DNA from: Equivita sp045641605
GTDB lineage: Bacteria; Actinomycetota; Coriobacteriia; Coriobacteriales; Eggerthellaceae
Length of the DNA stretch: 40,389 bases
Direction of reading: 5' to 3'
NCBI GenBank assembly: GCA_045641605.1
Contig: JAZUHG010000002.1
Location: 1-40,389 of the forward strand
A program made the translations under genes and the position numbers. Shown here in pieces: positions 1-8,789 of this stretch. A model generated the notes under the pieces. The model did not search any database. It was not told where the DNA came from and saw nothing but the letters and a program-made list of their open reading frames with translations. Every line of letters starts with the position of its first letter. The first letter of the stretch is position 1.

Positions 1-120
1 ATTATTGGACATGTTGATAAATGTGCAGGTGAAAGCCCTAAAGTTTATGTTCAAACGGAGTTTAAAACAAAGCGTATTCTTGACATGCTTGTTGGCGAGC
101 AACTCCCTCGTATTTGTTAA
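1..120 (+). CDS. C-terminal end of an unrecognised protein (partial)
   Basis: An open frame enters from the left edge and ends at TAA 118-120, giving the last 39 residues (ending GEQLPRIC). I do not recognise the family. In actinobacteria trmD usually stands directly before rplS, but this tail does not look like a TrmD C-terminus to me. The tail is mixed charged and hydrophobic, with no membrane segment and two cysteines. The frame is coding-like and is followed by a promoter for rplS, so it probably belongs to a separate transcription unit. No function is assigned. Confidence 0.6.
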   Translation: MIGHVDKCAGESPKVYVQTEFKTKRILDMLVGEQLPRIC

Positions 121-137
121 TCAAAAAAAGCTAATTT

Positions 138-168
138 TTGGGTAAATAAGCAGGAATTTGGCTATAAT
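138..168 (+). promoter_or_regulatory. Probable promoter of rplS
   Basis: A perfect -10 hexamer TATAAT lies at 163-168. A weak -35-like TTGGGT at 138-143 is 19 bp upstream, longer than ideal. It sits in the only gap before rplS and gives a leader of about 30 nt. The -10 is solid; the -35 assignment is tentative. Confidence 0.55.
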
Positions 169-205
169 ACTCGCTTGCACACACTTTTGAGAAGTGAGGT
201 AGACA

Positions 206-553
206 ATGGATATTATTAATGCATTAGAACTACAACAAATTAAAGAAGGTCGCGACAACTTTAAGGTTGGCGACAATGTTAAGGTTCACTACAAGATTAT
301 CGAAGGTAATCGTGAGCGTGTCCAGGTATTCCAGGGCGATGTAATTGCTCGTAAAGGTAAAGGGGCTCGTGAGACTTTTACTGTTCGTAAAATTAGCTTC
401 GCTGTGGGAGTTGAGAGAACTTTCCCAGTCCATTCACCACGTATTGAGAAGATCGAGGTTGTTCGTCATGGTGATGTTAGTCGTGCTAAGTTGTATTATC
501 TTCGTGATAAGGTCGGCAAAGCTGCTAAGGTTAAAGAAAAATCCATTGTTTAA
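206..553 (+). CDS. rplS: 50S ribosomal protein L19
   Basis: Ribosomal protein L19 of the large subunit, located at the 30S-50S interface. The 115-residue product has the family length. It carries the typical N-terminus (MDIINALE), the central FxGDVIARKGKG segment, the VGVERTFPVHSPRIEKIEVVRHG block and the AKLYYLRD(K)xGKAAKVKE tail. ATG 206 follows a purine-rich stretch (GTGAGG). It has its own promoter and is followed at once by rnhB, whose first codons contain a terminator-like hairpin. The lepB gene often found between rplS and rnhB in related bacteria is absent. No TGA codons occur in it. Confidence 0.97.
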   Translation: MDIINALELQQIKEGRDNFKVGDNVKVHYKIIEGNRERVQVFQGDVIARKGKGARETFTVRKISFAVGVERTFPVHSPRIEKIEVVRHGDVSRAKLYYLRDKVGKAAKVKEKSIV

Positions 554-1381
554 TTGGTAACTTTACCTAATAAAGAAACACTAAAGTCCATGTCTGTTTC
601 GCAGGCACGGACTTTTTTTATGGACAATTCCAATGAATTTTCTCCCAACGATTTAAAGATGTTAGCAGAGCTTGTTAAAGCAGATGGCCGAAGTGGAGTA
701 ACCGAGGCTTTCAAAAAGCTTTTGAAATCAAAACAGTCTCAAGCTGAAGAAGTTGAGCGTGTAAAAAAATTATATGAATTCCAAGAGACCATTGCTTCGT
801 TGCCTGGGCAAGTAATCCTTGGTCTTGATGAAGTAGGAAGAGGCCCTTTGGCTGGACCTTTAACTCTTGGCGGAGTTGTTTTGAAGAAATCTGAACTAAT
901 TTTGGGTTTAAATGATTCCAAACAAATTAGTCCTAAAAACCGTGAGAAAATAGCGGAAGATATTAAGAAGAAATCTGTTTGCTGGAAGACTTTTTCTGTT
1001 CCTGCAAGGTATATTGACGAGCTTGGCATGACAGAATGTCTTAAAAGAGGTTTTAAAAATATTGTTGAACAAATTGAGGCAGATGGGATTAAACCTGATG
1101 TTATTTTGCTTGATGGTAATCCACTTTCTTTTGATCCACGAGAGGTAAATGTAGTTAAAGGTGATGCTAAATGTGCAAGTATTGCCGCGGCTTCGATAGT
1201 TGCTAAGGTTGAGCGTGACAATTATATGGTTAGCATTTCTGATAAATATCCTGAATATAATTTTGCTTCAAACAAGGGTTATGGTTCTGCTCAACATATT
1301 GAGGCTATCAAAAAACATGGTTTAAGCCCTGTTCATCGCAAGAGTTTCTGTACTTCTTTTATGCAGATGAGTTTGTTTTAA
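554..1381 (+). CDS. rnhB: Ribonuclease HII
   Basis: Endonuclease that nicks the RNA strand of RNA-DNA hybrids and removes misincorporated ribonucleotides. The 275-aa product has an N-terminal helical extension (about residues 8-70) like that of the Bacillus enzyme, then the catalytic domain starting at LGLDEVGRG (D92, E93). It contains the LDGN segment and the C-terminal ASNKGYGSAQHIEAI and SPVHRKSF blocks. The start is taken as TTG 554, directly after the rplS stop, because the N-terminal extension aligns from there. No clear Shine-Dalgarno sequence is seen, and ATG 590 or ATG 620 are alternatives. A hairpin with a U-run lies inside its first 22 codons. Confidence 0.93.
   Translation: MVTLPNKETLKSMSVSQARTFFMDNSNEFSPNDLKMLAELVKADGRSGVTEAFKKLLKSKQSQAEEVERVKKLYEFQETIASLPGQVILGLDEVGRGPLAGPLTLGGVVLKKSELILGLNDSKQISPKNREKIAEDIKKKSVCWKTFSVPARYIDELGMTECLKRGFKNIVEQIEADGIKPDVILLDGNPLSFDPREVNVVKGDAKCASIAAASIVAKVERDNYMVSISDKYPEYNFASNKGYGSAQHIEAIKKHGLSPVHRKSFCTSFMQMSLF
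583..619 (+). terminator. Intrinsic terminator-like hairpin inside the 5' end of rnhB
   Basis: AAAGTCC (583-589) plus TG pairs with CA plus GGACTTT (606-615). An inner CTG/CAG stem closes a TTTCG loop, and seven T follow (613-619). This is the canonical shape of a rho-independent terminator. It lies downstream of the rplS stop but within the rnhB reading frame, so it would terminate or attenuate rplS transcripts and limit rnhB expression. Confidence 0.75.
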
Positions 1382-1403
1382 TATTTTTTTAAAATTTTTA
1401 TTA

Positions 1404-1468
1404 TTTGTTAATCGCCGTTTCTATATTTTCTGCGAAAAATTCATTTTGCCTTCATTGTTTGTTAATCG
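1404..1468 (+). repeat. 11-bp direct repeat upstream of yraN
   Basis: TTTGTTAATCG occurs at about 1404-1414 and again at about 1458-1468 in the 131-bp gap between rnhB and yraN. The gap otherwise holds AT-rich sequence, with a TATGAT (1477-1482) that could be a -10 element of the yraN operon. The function is unknown; a pair of operator half-sites is possible but unsupported. Confidence 0.3.
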
Positions 1469-1512
1469 TTCGTGAGTATGATTGGGCTTGCGATTGTTAT
1501 GAAGGGAGATAA

Positions 1513-1902
1513 ATGGCTACGACTAACAAAACTAAAAACATGCATAACAAAAACGTTGGCAAGCAGGGCGAAGAAGCCGCGAGAAAATTTCTTGAAAACA
1601 AGGGTTATGAAATCTTAGACCAAAATTGAAAATGCAAAATGGGAGAGATCGACATTATTGCAAGACATGAGGGTACTTTGATATTTGTTGAAGTTAAGAC
1701 TCGAACAAATATTGAAGCAGGTTTGCCTGAAGATTCAGTTGGCCCAAAGAAGCGCAAGAAATATGAAACTCTTGCTGCTATGTATTTGCAAGATCATGAT
1801 TATGTTGATCTTCCTGTTAGGTTTGATGTTATTGGAATAATGTTAATTGATAAGGGTAAATCTTTTATCAGACATCATGTTAATGCCTTTGGAGTTGGTT
1901 AA
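1513..1902 (+). CDS. yraN: YraN/UPF0102 family nuclease-like protein (TGA read as Trp39)
   Basis: Small restriction-endonuclease-fold protein of unknown exact role, commonly next to rnhB and comM. ATG 1513 is preceded by a good ribosome-binding site (AAGGGAG). The frame runs 129 aa through one TGA at 1627-1629. That TGA sits in QN-W-KCKMGEIDIIA, where the family usually has an aromatic residue (often Trp) before the RCxxGEIDLIA motif, so it is read as Trp. The catalytic-like GEIDI...FVEVKTR motif is intact. The stop TAA shares its last base with the ATG of comM, indicating translational coupling. A standard code would wrongly start this gene at the internal ATG 1639. Confidence 0.9.
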
Positions 1903-3422
1903 TGAATAGCATTAAATTTGGAAGATACAGTGTCTTAAGTGCAACTTTGCGTGGTGTAAAGGCAGTACCTGTCGATGTTGAAATTTCAGTATTTAAGGGT
2001 TTGCCAAGCTTTTCAATTGTAGGAATGCCAGATTCTTCTATTCAAGAATCTCGTGAGAGGATATTTTCTGCGATTAAATCTAGTAATTTTATAATGCCAA
2101 ATGCACGTATAGTTGTAAACCTTGCGCCAGGACATATAAAAAAATCTGGAAGTGGTTTTGACTTGCCAATTGCTGTTGGAATATTAGCAGCAACGGGACA
2201 GATTCCCTCGGAGTTATTGGATGATTATTTAATTATAGGTGAGCTATCGCTGGATGGGGCAATTAGACAGGTTCCAGGAATTTTAGCCTTTGCTTTGGCA
2301 GCAAAAGATAAGTCAAGAAACCTTTTGGGTGCTAATTCTGCTAAAGACAGTGTAAAGATTGATGGCGTTGAGCAACTTTATGTCGAAAACCTTGCAGATT
2401 TTTATAGTTCAACTTATAAAAAAACTAAATTTGATAATTTAAACACCGAGGATACTACATACTACGATTTTAAGGATATAAATGGGCATGACATTGCAAA
2501 ACGAGCATTGCAAATTGCTGCTTGTGGTAACCATGGTGTGCTTATGATTGGCCCTCCTGGTTCTGGAAAGACAATGTTGGCTCAAAGGTTGCCGTCAATT
2601 TTACCTCCTCTTTCAAAAGAGGAACAAATGGAGACAGCAGTTATTCACTCAATAGCAGGAGAGAACGTGTCTTCTATACTAGATGGCATAAGGCCTTTTA
2701 GATCTCCTCATCATTCGGCTTCACTTCCAGGGCTTATTGGTGGAGGACACCCTACAAAACCAGGGGAAGTATCACTTGCGCACAACGGGGTTTTGTATTT
2801 AGATGAATTAGCAGAATTTAGCACACACGTGTTGCAAGGTGTTCGCCAACCCATGGAATCTGGCGATGTTACAATAATAAGAGCCGATGGAGCGGTAACA
2901 TTTCCTGCAAGTTTTTCACTAATTGCAGCTTCTAACCCTTGCCCTTGTGGATATTTTGGAGACAAAGAACATGATTGCAAATGCACAGCCAAACAAATTT
3001 CTAATTATCAAAGAAAAATTGGAGGACCTGTATTAGATAGGATTGATATGCACTTAGATGTTTCTAGAATTGATGCAAAATCTGTTTTAAACACCGGGCA
3101 TGGAACAAGTTCTGCACAATTATTAGAAGGGGTTCTAAAAGGAAGAGAATTTGCGTCATGGAGAAACAAATCTAAAACAAATCTAAATACTATGGAGGCT
3201 TTGGTAGACTCTTGTGATTTATCCAGCGAAGATTTTGAATTCTTTGAACAAGTTGCAACTGAGAATAATATGAGTGGCAGGGGCATAATGCGTGTTTTGT
3301 CTGTAGCAAGAACCATTGCAGATATAGATTTATCTGAAAGTGTTAAGCATGAACATTTATGCGAAGCGTTAACTTTTAGAATTCGAGAAAAGAATACATC
3401 GGTCATGGAGCAAATATGTTAG
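1902..3422 (+). CDS. comM: YifB/ComM family Mg-chelatase-like AAA+ ATPase
   Basis: AAA+ ATPase related to ComM, which helps branch migration during integration of transformed DNA. The 506-aa product has an N-terminal ChlI-like domain (about residues 20-140) and an AAA+ core with Walker A GPPGSGKT at 217-224. Walker B (LYLDELAEF) lies near residue 300, followed by the family SNPCPCGYFG zinc-type motif and a C-terminal helical lid domain. The start overlaps the yraN stop by 1 nt and the end overlaps dprA by 7 nt, so the three form a coupled operon. With dprA next to it, the locus suggests a capacity to process incoming DNA. No TGA codons occur. Confidence 0.95.
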   Translation: MNSIKFGRYSVLSATLRGVKAVPVDVEISVFKGLPSFSIVGMPDSSIQESRERIFSAIKSSNFIMPNARIVVNLAPGHIKKSGSGFDLPIAVGILAATGQIPSELLDDYLIIGELSLDGAIRQVPGILAFALAAKDKSRNLLGANSAKDSVKIDGVEQLYVENLADFYSSTYKKTKFDNLNTEDTTYYDFKDINGHDIAKRALQIAACGNHGVLMIGPPGSGKTMLAQRLPSILPPLSKEEQMETAVIHSIAGENVSSILDGIRPFRSPHHSASLPGLIGGGHPTKPGEVSLAHNGVLYLDELAEFSTHVLQGVRQPMESGDVTIIRADGAVTFPASFSLIAASNPCPCGYFGDKEHDCKCTAKQISNYQRKIGGPVLDRIDMHLDVSRIDAKSVLNTGHGTSSAQLLEGVLKGREFASWRNKSKTNLNTMEALVDSCDLSSEDFEFFEQVATENNMSGRGIMRVLSVARTIADIDLSESVKHEHLCEALTFRIREKNTSVMEQIC

Positions 3423-4363
3423 AAACAAATGCAAATACTGTTCTTCGGGGGAGCGCCTTTGAAATTTATCCCGAAGACGATGAATTTCCCAATGCTTTAA
3501 AGATTCTTCCAGATGCACCGAAGAAGCTCTACCTTGTTGGTAACCCCAACGCACTAAAAGAGGGCATTGCCATTGTTGGAGCAAGGCGAGCAACACCTTA
3601 TGGCTTGTCATGTACAAGACATTTTGCTTCGATTGCTGCAAGGCAAGGAATAGTTGTAATTTCTGGTGGAGCTTATGGCTGCGATAGCGCTTCGCATAAA
3701 GCAGCGCTAAAGGAAGGTAAACAAACTGTAGTGTTTTTGGGTGGAGGATGCAACATAATTTATCCAACCAGAAACGAGAAAATGTATCAAGAGATTATCG
3801 ATAAGGGTGGAGCAATTGTTTCGGAAAAACCTTGAAACTATGAACCGCTTCATTTTACTTTTCTTCAAAGGAACAGACTTATTGCCGGGCTTGCCAAGGC
3901 AACTTTAATAGTAGAGGCAGGCTTGCCTTCGGGGACATTTTCTACAGCAGATTATGCAATCAAATACAATAAGGAAGTTTTGGCAGTTCCAGGGCCCATA
4001 ACTAATGATAATTCAACTGGATGCAACAAGTTAATTTATGAAGGTGCAAGACCAATTATTAATGATGAAGTGTTTTATGAAATTTTGTTTGAGCTTTTCT
4101 CTTGCGTAAAACCTCAAGAATATAATGAAGTGGTTAAGGATTTCGAATCTAATTCTCATAAAATAACAAACAATGACAATCCAATTTTAAACGCTTTATG
4201 TTCGCAAGCGATGAACATGGATGATTTATATAAAATTGCCAAGCTTCAATCTAAGGATAAAAACCCAAGTGTTTGACTTTCTGAAAAGCTAATTGAAGCC
4301 GAAGCTACTGGTAGGGTTAGCAAGTATCCTAATGGAATGTATGGTCCAGTACTTAAGTCTTAA
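3416..4363 (+). CDS. dprA: DNA-processing protein DprA (two TGA read as Trp)
   Basis: Loads RecA on single-stranded DNA in natural transformation. The joined 315-aa frame reads through TGA 3833-3835 (Trp140, after SEKP) and TGA 4274-4276 (Trp287, before the C-terminal helix). The Rossmann-like core shows AIVGARRATPYG, ISGGAYGCDSASHKAAL and QRNRLIAGLA...VEAGLPSGTFSTADYA, all family signatures. A winged-helix-like C-terminal domain is present. It overlaps comM by 7 nt. In related bacteria topA often follows dprA; here trmFO comes directly, 17 nt later. The product is full length once TGA is sense, so this is not a pseudogene. Confidence 0.93.
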
Positions 4364-4380
4364 TATATAATTTAGGCATT

Positions 4381-5724
4381 GTGTCTAAAGTAAAAGTGAC
4401 AGTTGTGGGTGGAGGCCTTGCAGGTAGTGAGGCGGCCCTTGTTCTATCAAAAAATCCAAACATCGAAGTAGCTCTTTATGAGATGCGACCAAAAAAGAAT
4501 ACCGAGGTTCACAAAAGTGATAAGTTTGCTGAACTTGTTTGTTCAAATTCGTTTAAATCTCTAAAGCCTGCGACTGCTGCTGGAATGCTCAAATACGAAT
4601 TGGAAGTTTTGAAATCTCCAGTTTATCAATGCGCCCTAAATAATAGGGTTGAAGCAGGTAATGCTTTGGCAGTGGATAGAGATTTGTTCTCGGCAGAGGT
4701 CACTAAGCTTATTAATGACGCAAAAAATATTAAGGTAATTCACGACGAGTTTGCCGATATCAAAAAAGAATCAAAGAACTGCGATTACCTTATCTTAGCC
4801 ACTGGTCCTCTAACAAGTGGGAAGCTGGCAAATGATTTAGCAAAGCTTACCGGGGTTGATGAACTTGCTTTTTATGATGCTGCCGCACCCATTGTTATGG
4901 CAGATTCGCTTGACCGTAATATTATTTTTGAGCAAGATAGATATGCTGATGATGTCGCTGCTTCGTATTTGAATATTCCCATGGATAAGCATGAATACGA
5001 GACATTTATCAAAGAGCTTTTAAATGCCGAATGCATAATCAAAAAAGACTTTGAATCTAAAGATTTATTTCAAGCTTGTCAACCCATCGAAGAGGTGGCC
5101 CGAAGTGGCTTTGATGCCCCTCGTTATGGTGCGATGAAACCTGTTGGTTTAACTGACCCAAGAAATGGTAAGCGCCCTTATGCGGTTGTACAACTTCGTG
5201 CCGAAAATAAAGAAAAGACTTCATATAATTTGGTTGGCTTTCAAACCAATCTAACTTTTAGTGAGCAGAATAGAATTTTTTCAATGCTTCCTGGCTTGAA
5301 AAATGTAGACTTTGCTCGCTTTGGAGTTATGCATCGCAATACTTTTATAAATGCTCCTAAGCTTTTGGATGAAAGCCTTAATTTGAAGGATAATATTTTT
5401 GTTGCTGGCCAACTTTGCGGTACAGAAGGGTATTTAGAAGCCGTTAGAAGTGGTCATCATGCAGCTGTTAGCGTCCTTTATAAAAGCATGGACGAGGCTG
5501 TGGCTTCGTTGAGTGAATTTAGTGCGTTTGGTAGCTTAATGAAATATGCAACTAATCCAGATACTAAAAATTATCAACCGATGCATGTAAATTTTGGAAT
5601 ATTCCCTCCACTTGATAAACATATTAGAAATAAGAGAGATAGATATGAGGCTTTTGCAAAGCGTGGTAAAATTGAAATTGAAAAATATGCAAAACAACTT
5701 GAAAAACTATGGAAGAAAATTTAG
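4381..5724 (+). CDS. trmFO: tRNA (uracil-54-C5)-methyltransferase, folate/FAD dependent
   Basis: Makes ribothymidine at tRNA position 54 using methylenetetrahydrofolate and FADH2. The 447-aa product has the usual length. It starts with the FAD-binding VVGGGLAGSEAA motif and carries the two conserved cysteines in LVCSNSFKS (C54) and QACQPIEEVARSG (C233), matching the known catalytic pair. Near the C-terminus is AGQLCGTEGYLEAVRSGHHAA. The start is GTG 4381 with only a weak upstream ribosome site (GGC). It overlaps the next gene, a tyrosine recombinase, by 16 nt. No TGA codons occur. Confidence 0.96.
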   Translation: MSKVKVTVVGGGLAGSEAALVLSKNPNIEVALYEMRPKKNTEVHKSDKFAELVCSNSFKSLKPATAAGMLKYELEVLKSPVYQCALNNRVEAGNALAVDRDLFSAEVTKLINDAKNIKVIHDEFADIKKESKNCDYLILATGPLTSGKLANDLAKLTGVDELAFYDAAAPIVMADSLDRNIIFEQDRYADDVAASYLNIPMDKHEYETFIKELLNAECIIKKDFESKDLFQACQPIEEVARSGFDAPRYGAMKPVGLTDPRNGKRPYAVVQLRAENKEKTSYNLVGFQTNLTFSEQNRIFSMLPGLKNVDFARFGVMHRNTFINAPKLLDESLNLKDNIFVAGQLCGTEGYLEAVRSGHHAAVSVLYKSMDEAVASLSEFSAFGSLMKYATNPDTKNYQPMHVNFGIFPPLDKHIRNKRDRYEAFAKRGKIEIEKYAKQLEKLWKKI

Positions 5725-6686
5725 AAAGTAAAGAAAAGTTTGAATTTGAATCGCAAGATTGCAAAGCTTTTGCCTTGTTGGTTGATAAGTTTTGTGAATC
5801 TTTGACTGTCGAGAAGAATTCTTCGGAGCATACTGTTAGAAATTACAAAAATGATCTTTTGAGTTTTGCGCTTTGGTGTGAGCGAATGCAGATTGACCCA
5901 AATATGGTTAACTATCGAGATTTGAGAGGTTACCTTGCAGAAATGGATGGAGCTCAATATGCTCGAACAACCATAAACAGACGGCTTAGTTCGCTTCGGA
6001 GTTTTTTTAAGTGACTTGATGTTATTGGTGAGCAGTCAAATAATTTTGCTGATGTTATGAGCGGCCCGAAGATTTTAAAATCTCTTCCAAATGTTGTAAG
6101 GCATAACGATATCGAGAAACTTCTTCAACTTTGTGTCAATGATATTGACAACAGCGAAGATGAAAAACAAAGGCTTATTGCTATTCGCGATTATGCAATT
6201 ATGGAATTGTTGTATGCAACTGGCGCGCGTATTAGTGAAGTTGCTAATTTAAGTTTGGATAATATTAATTTTGATGCTGGGCAAGTTAAGTTCTTTGGAA
6301 AAGGAATGAAGGAGCGAATAGTCCCAATTTATAACATGGCTGCAAATGCTCTTTACGATTACATCGAAAATGCTCGGCCATTACTTTTTCAAAAATCAAA
6401 ACTTCCAACAAATAACTGCTTCTTAGGTAACAGTGGTAAAAATATGTCTGCGGACACAATGAGAAAGATGTTTTACGATAAGTGTAAGCGGGCTGGTATC
6501 TCTAGCAGTATTTCTCCTCACTCGATGAGACATACTTTTGCTACAGATGTTTTGGATGGCGGGGCGGACCTTCGGAGTGTTCAAGAAATGTTGGGGCATG
6601 CGAGTCTTTCAACCACTCAAATTTATACTCATCTTTCTGCGAAAAAGCTTAAAGATGTCCACAGTCAAGCCCATCCACGTGGTTAA
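5709..6686 (+). CDS. xerC: XerC/XerD-type tyrosine recombinase (TGA read as Trp102)
   Basis: Site-specific recombinase of the XerC/XerD type, which resolves chromosome dimers at dif. The joined 325-aa frame reads TGA 6012-6014 as Trp102 in FFK-W-LDVIG, at the end of the N-terminal core-binding domain. All catalytic residues are present: Arg174 (ATGARISE), Lys198 (GKGMKER), His271 and Arg274 (PHSMRHTFA), His297 (LGHASLS) and Tyr306 (IYTHL). It overlaps trmFO by 16 nt. XerC and XerD cannot be told apart from sequence alone; the position after trmFO is more usual for XerC. Confidence 0.92.
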
Positions 6687-6692
6687 ATTAAT

Positions 6693-6722
6693 TTGTGAAC
6701 CTTCTTAAAATTAAGGTAAAAT
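6693..6722 (+). promoter_or_regulatory. Candidate promoter of the asp23-fakA-recG operon
   Basis: TTGTGA (6693-6698) and TAAAAT (6717-6722) are 18 bp apart in the 62-bp gap before asp23. Both boxes are near-consensus and the spacing is acceptable. No terminator hairpin for xerC was seen in the gap. Confidence 0.5.
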
Positions 6723-6748
6723 ATCACAAGATATAAGAGGTAAATTTA

Positions 6749-7087
6749 ATGGATAATGAACGATATATCAACCCGCAATTAATTGCAGACTTGGTTAGAG
6801 AAACTGCTGCTTCTTCCTATGGGATTGTTGGTCTAGCTAGTCCAAATGGAATTAGTTTGATAGATCATCTTTTACCTCCGTTTTTCAATAGAAATGGCAT
6901 TGAGGTTATTAAGTCTAAAAATGGTTATAAAATTAACATCTACATTGTTGCTGAATACGGCACAAGATTCCAAGAGATTGCAAAAAGCCTCTGCGATGTT
7001 GTTAAATATAATTTGTTAAATACTTATGGCGTAAAAACCGATGGTATTAGGGTGCATATCAAAGGTGTTCGCAAAAGCGAGATCTAA
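6749..7087 (+). CDS. Asp23/Gls24 family envelope stress response protein
   Basis: A 112-aa protein of the Asp23 (alkaline shock protein 23) family, small cytoplasmic proteins often placed before the DAK/FakA gene. The family-like run is ADLVRETAASSYGIVGLASP followed by a C-terminal VxxxIxVxxEYGT...VKYNLLNTYGV strand/helix pattern. ATG 6749 has an AGAGG ribosome site. The stop TAA overlaps the ATG of the next gene by 1 nt. The exact function is not known; the family is associated with envelope stress and fatty-acid kinase neighbourhoods. Confidence 0.88.
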   Translation: MDNERYINPQLIADLVRETAASSYGIVGLASPNGISLIDHLLPPFFNRNGIEVIKSKNGYKINIYIVAEYGTRFQEIAKSLCDVVKYNLLNTYGVKTDGIRVHIKGVRKSEI

Positions 7088-8787
7088 TGGCTAGAAAAAA
7101 AGATAATCTTCTAAATATGACAAAAAATGCTGGCGGTGAGGGATTGCACTATTCACGCAAACCTTTTATTAATGCATTGATGCATGCTTCTGAGCTTTTA
7201 TCTCAACATAAAGAAGATATTAACAAGTTAAATGTTTTTCCTGTTCTAGATGGTGATACAGGTACAAATATGTCTTTGACACTTGAAAGCGTCATTGAAC
7301 ATGTTAAAAAGCTTGGAGACAATCCAAGTATTGCAGATATTCGTCGTGCTGTTACTACTGGTGCTTTGATGGGCGCCCGTGGGAATTCCGGCGTAATTAC
7401 TTCTCAAATTTTGAGAGGTCTTTGTGAAGGTTATGAGCAACATGAACTTTTTGACACTGAAGGTTTAGCAATTGCTTTCTCACGTGCCGAAGAAGTAGCC
7501 TTTGCTGCCGTTAGAAAACCTGTTGAAGGTACAATTTTAACTGTACTTCGCGATTCTTCTAAAGCAGCAAGATATGCTCAAAGAAAAAAGATGAATATTG
7601 GTGAAGCTATCTCTTATGTTTCAGAGAAAGCTTATGAATCAGTTGAAAATACACCTAACTTGCTTCCTGTTTTAAAGGAAAACAATGTTGTTGATGCCGG
7701 TGGTTATGGCTTAGCTATCTTTATTGAAGGTGTTGCAAGTGGCCTAACCGGTCAAGCTGGTGCATTGAGCGAAGAACTCGAAAGTACAGGTGGACAAAGT
7801 TCTCAACCAAAGGTTGAAATTGAGCAAATTAATGATTGAGCTGGTTCGAAATACCGTTATTGTAATGAATTCTTGGTTGATTCAAACGAGCTTGATACCG
7901 AAAAAGCATTAAAGTTCTTAGCTTCGATTGGCGATTGTGAACTTTGTGTTGGAAGTGCTCCAAAATATAAGGTTCATGTTCATTCCGATAGACCAGATAA
8001 AGTTCTTGAATACTTTGTAAAGACTGGACAGATTGCTGAAGTCTTTATTCATAACATGCAACTTCAAAGTGAGGAGCGTGTTGAAAAATTAAGTAATGAA
8101 GAACAGGTTAAGAAGTCTGGTCCTAAAAAACAAATTGGAGTTGTTGCCGTTGCAGTAGGTAATGGTAATGTTGAAATTTTAAAAAGTTTGGGTGTAGATG
8201 AAGTTGTTAGTGGCGGTCAAACCATGAACCCTTCTACAAAAGATTTAGCAGATGCCGCAAATAGATGTAACGCGAAGTCTGTTATCTTTTTACCAAACAA
8301 TAAAAACATCATTATGGCTGCTAAAAGTGCATGTGATGTGCTTGATTTTGATTCTTGTGTTGTTGAAACAAGAAATGTTTTGAGTGCCTTTAATGCAATG
8401 ATGGTTTTTGACCCAGATACAAATCTTGAAGATAATGCCGAAGCTATGACAGATGCAATTGCAGATTTATCTGTCGGTGAAATTACATTTGCTATAAAAG
8501 ATTCTAAAGATGCCCACAACAAACCAATCAAAGATGGCGATTGTATTGGAATTGTAGATGGCGAGATTGAAGTTTCTGGTAAAAAGATCGATTCTGTTTT
8601 GATGAAACTTTTAGATACTTTAGATGCAAAGAATAAATCTATGCTAACAATTTTGGCTGGCGAAGACATCAGTGACGATGACTTCAACAAAATGATAGTT
8701 AAGATTGAAGGTAAATACAAAGATCTTGAAATTGATCATCAAATTGGTGGTCAACCTTTATATCCAATCCTCTTTTCATTGGAGTAG
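7087..8787 (+). CDS. DAK/DhaL domain protein, FakA-like fatty acid kinase (TGA read as Trp251)
   Basis: Joined 566-aa frame through TGA 7837-7839 (Trp251). The N-terminal DhaL kinase domain carries NVFPVLDGDTGTNM at 49-62, whose aspartates bind Mg-ATP, and GARGNSGVITSQILRG. The middle segment W-AGSKYRYCNEFLV matches the (W)GYCTEF motif that opens the FakA central domain, supporting Trp at the TGA. The C-terminal EDD-like domain (VAVAVGNGNVEILKSLGVDEVVSGGQTMNPS) is complete. FakA phosphorylates fatty acids bound to FakB for incorporation into phospholipid. No fakB is in the window. It is coupled to asp23 by a 1-nt overlap and followed by recG. Confidence 0.9.
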
Positions 8788-8789
8788 CC

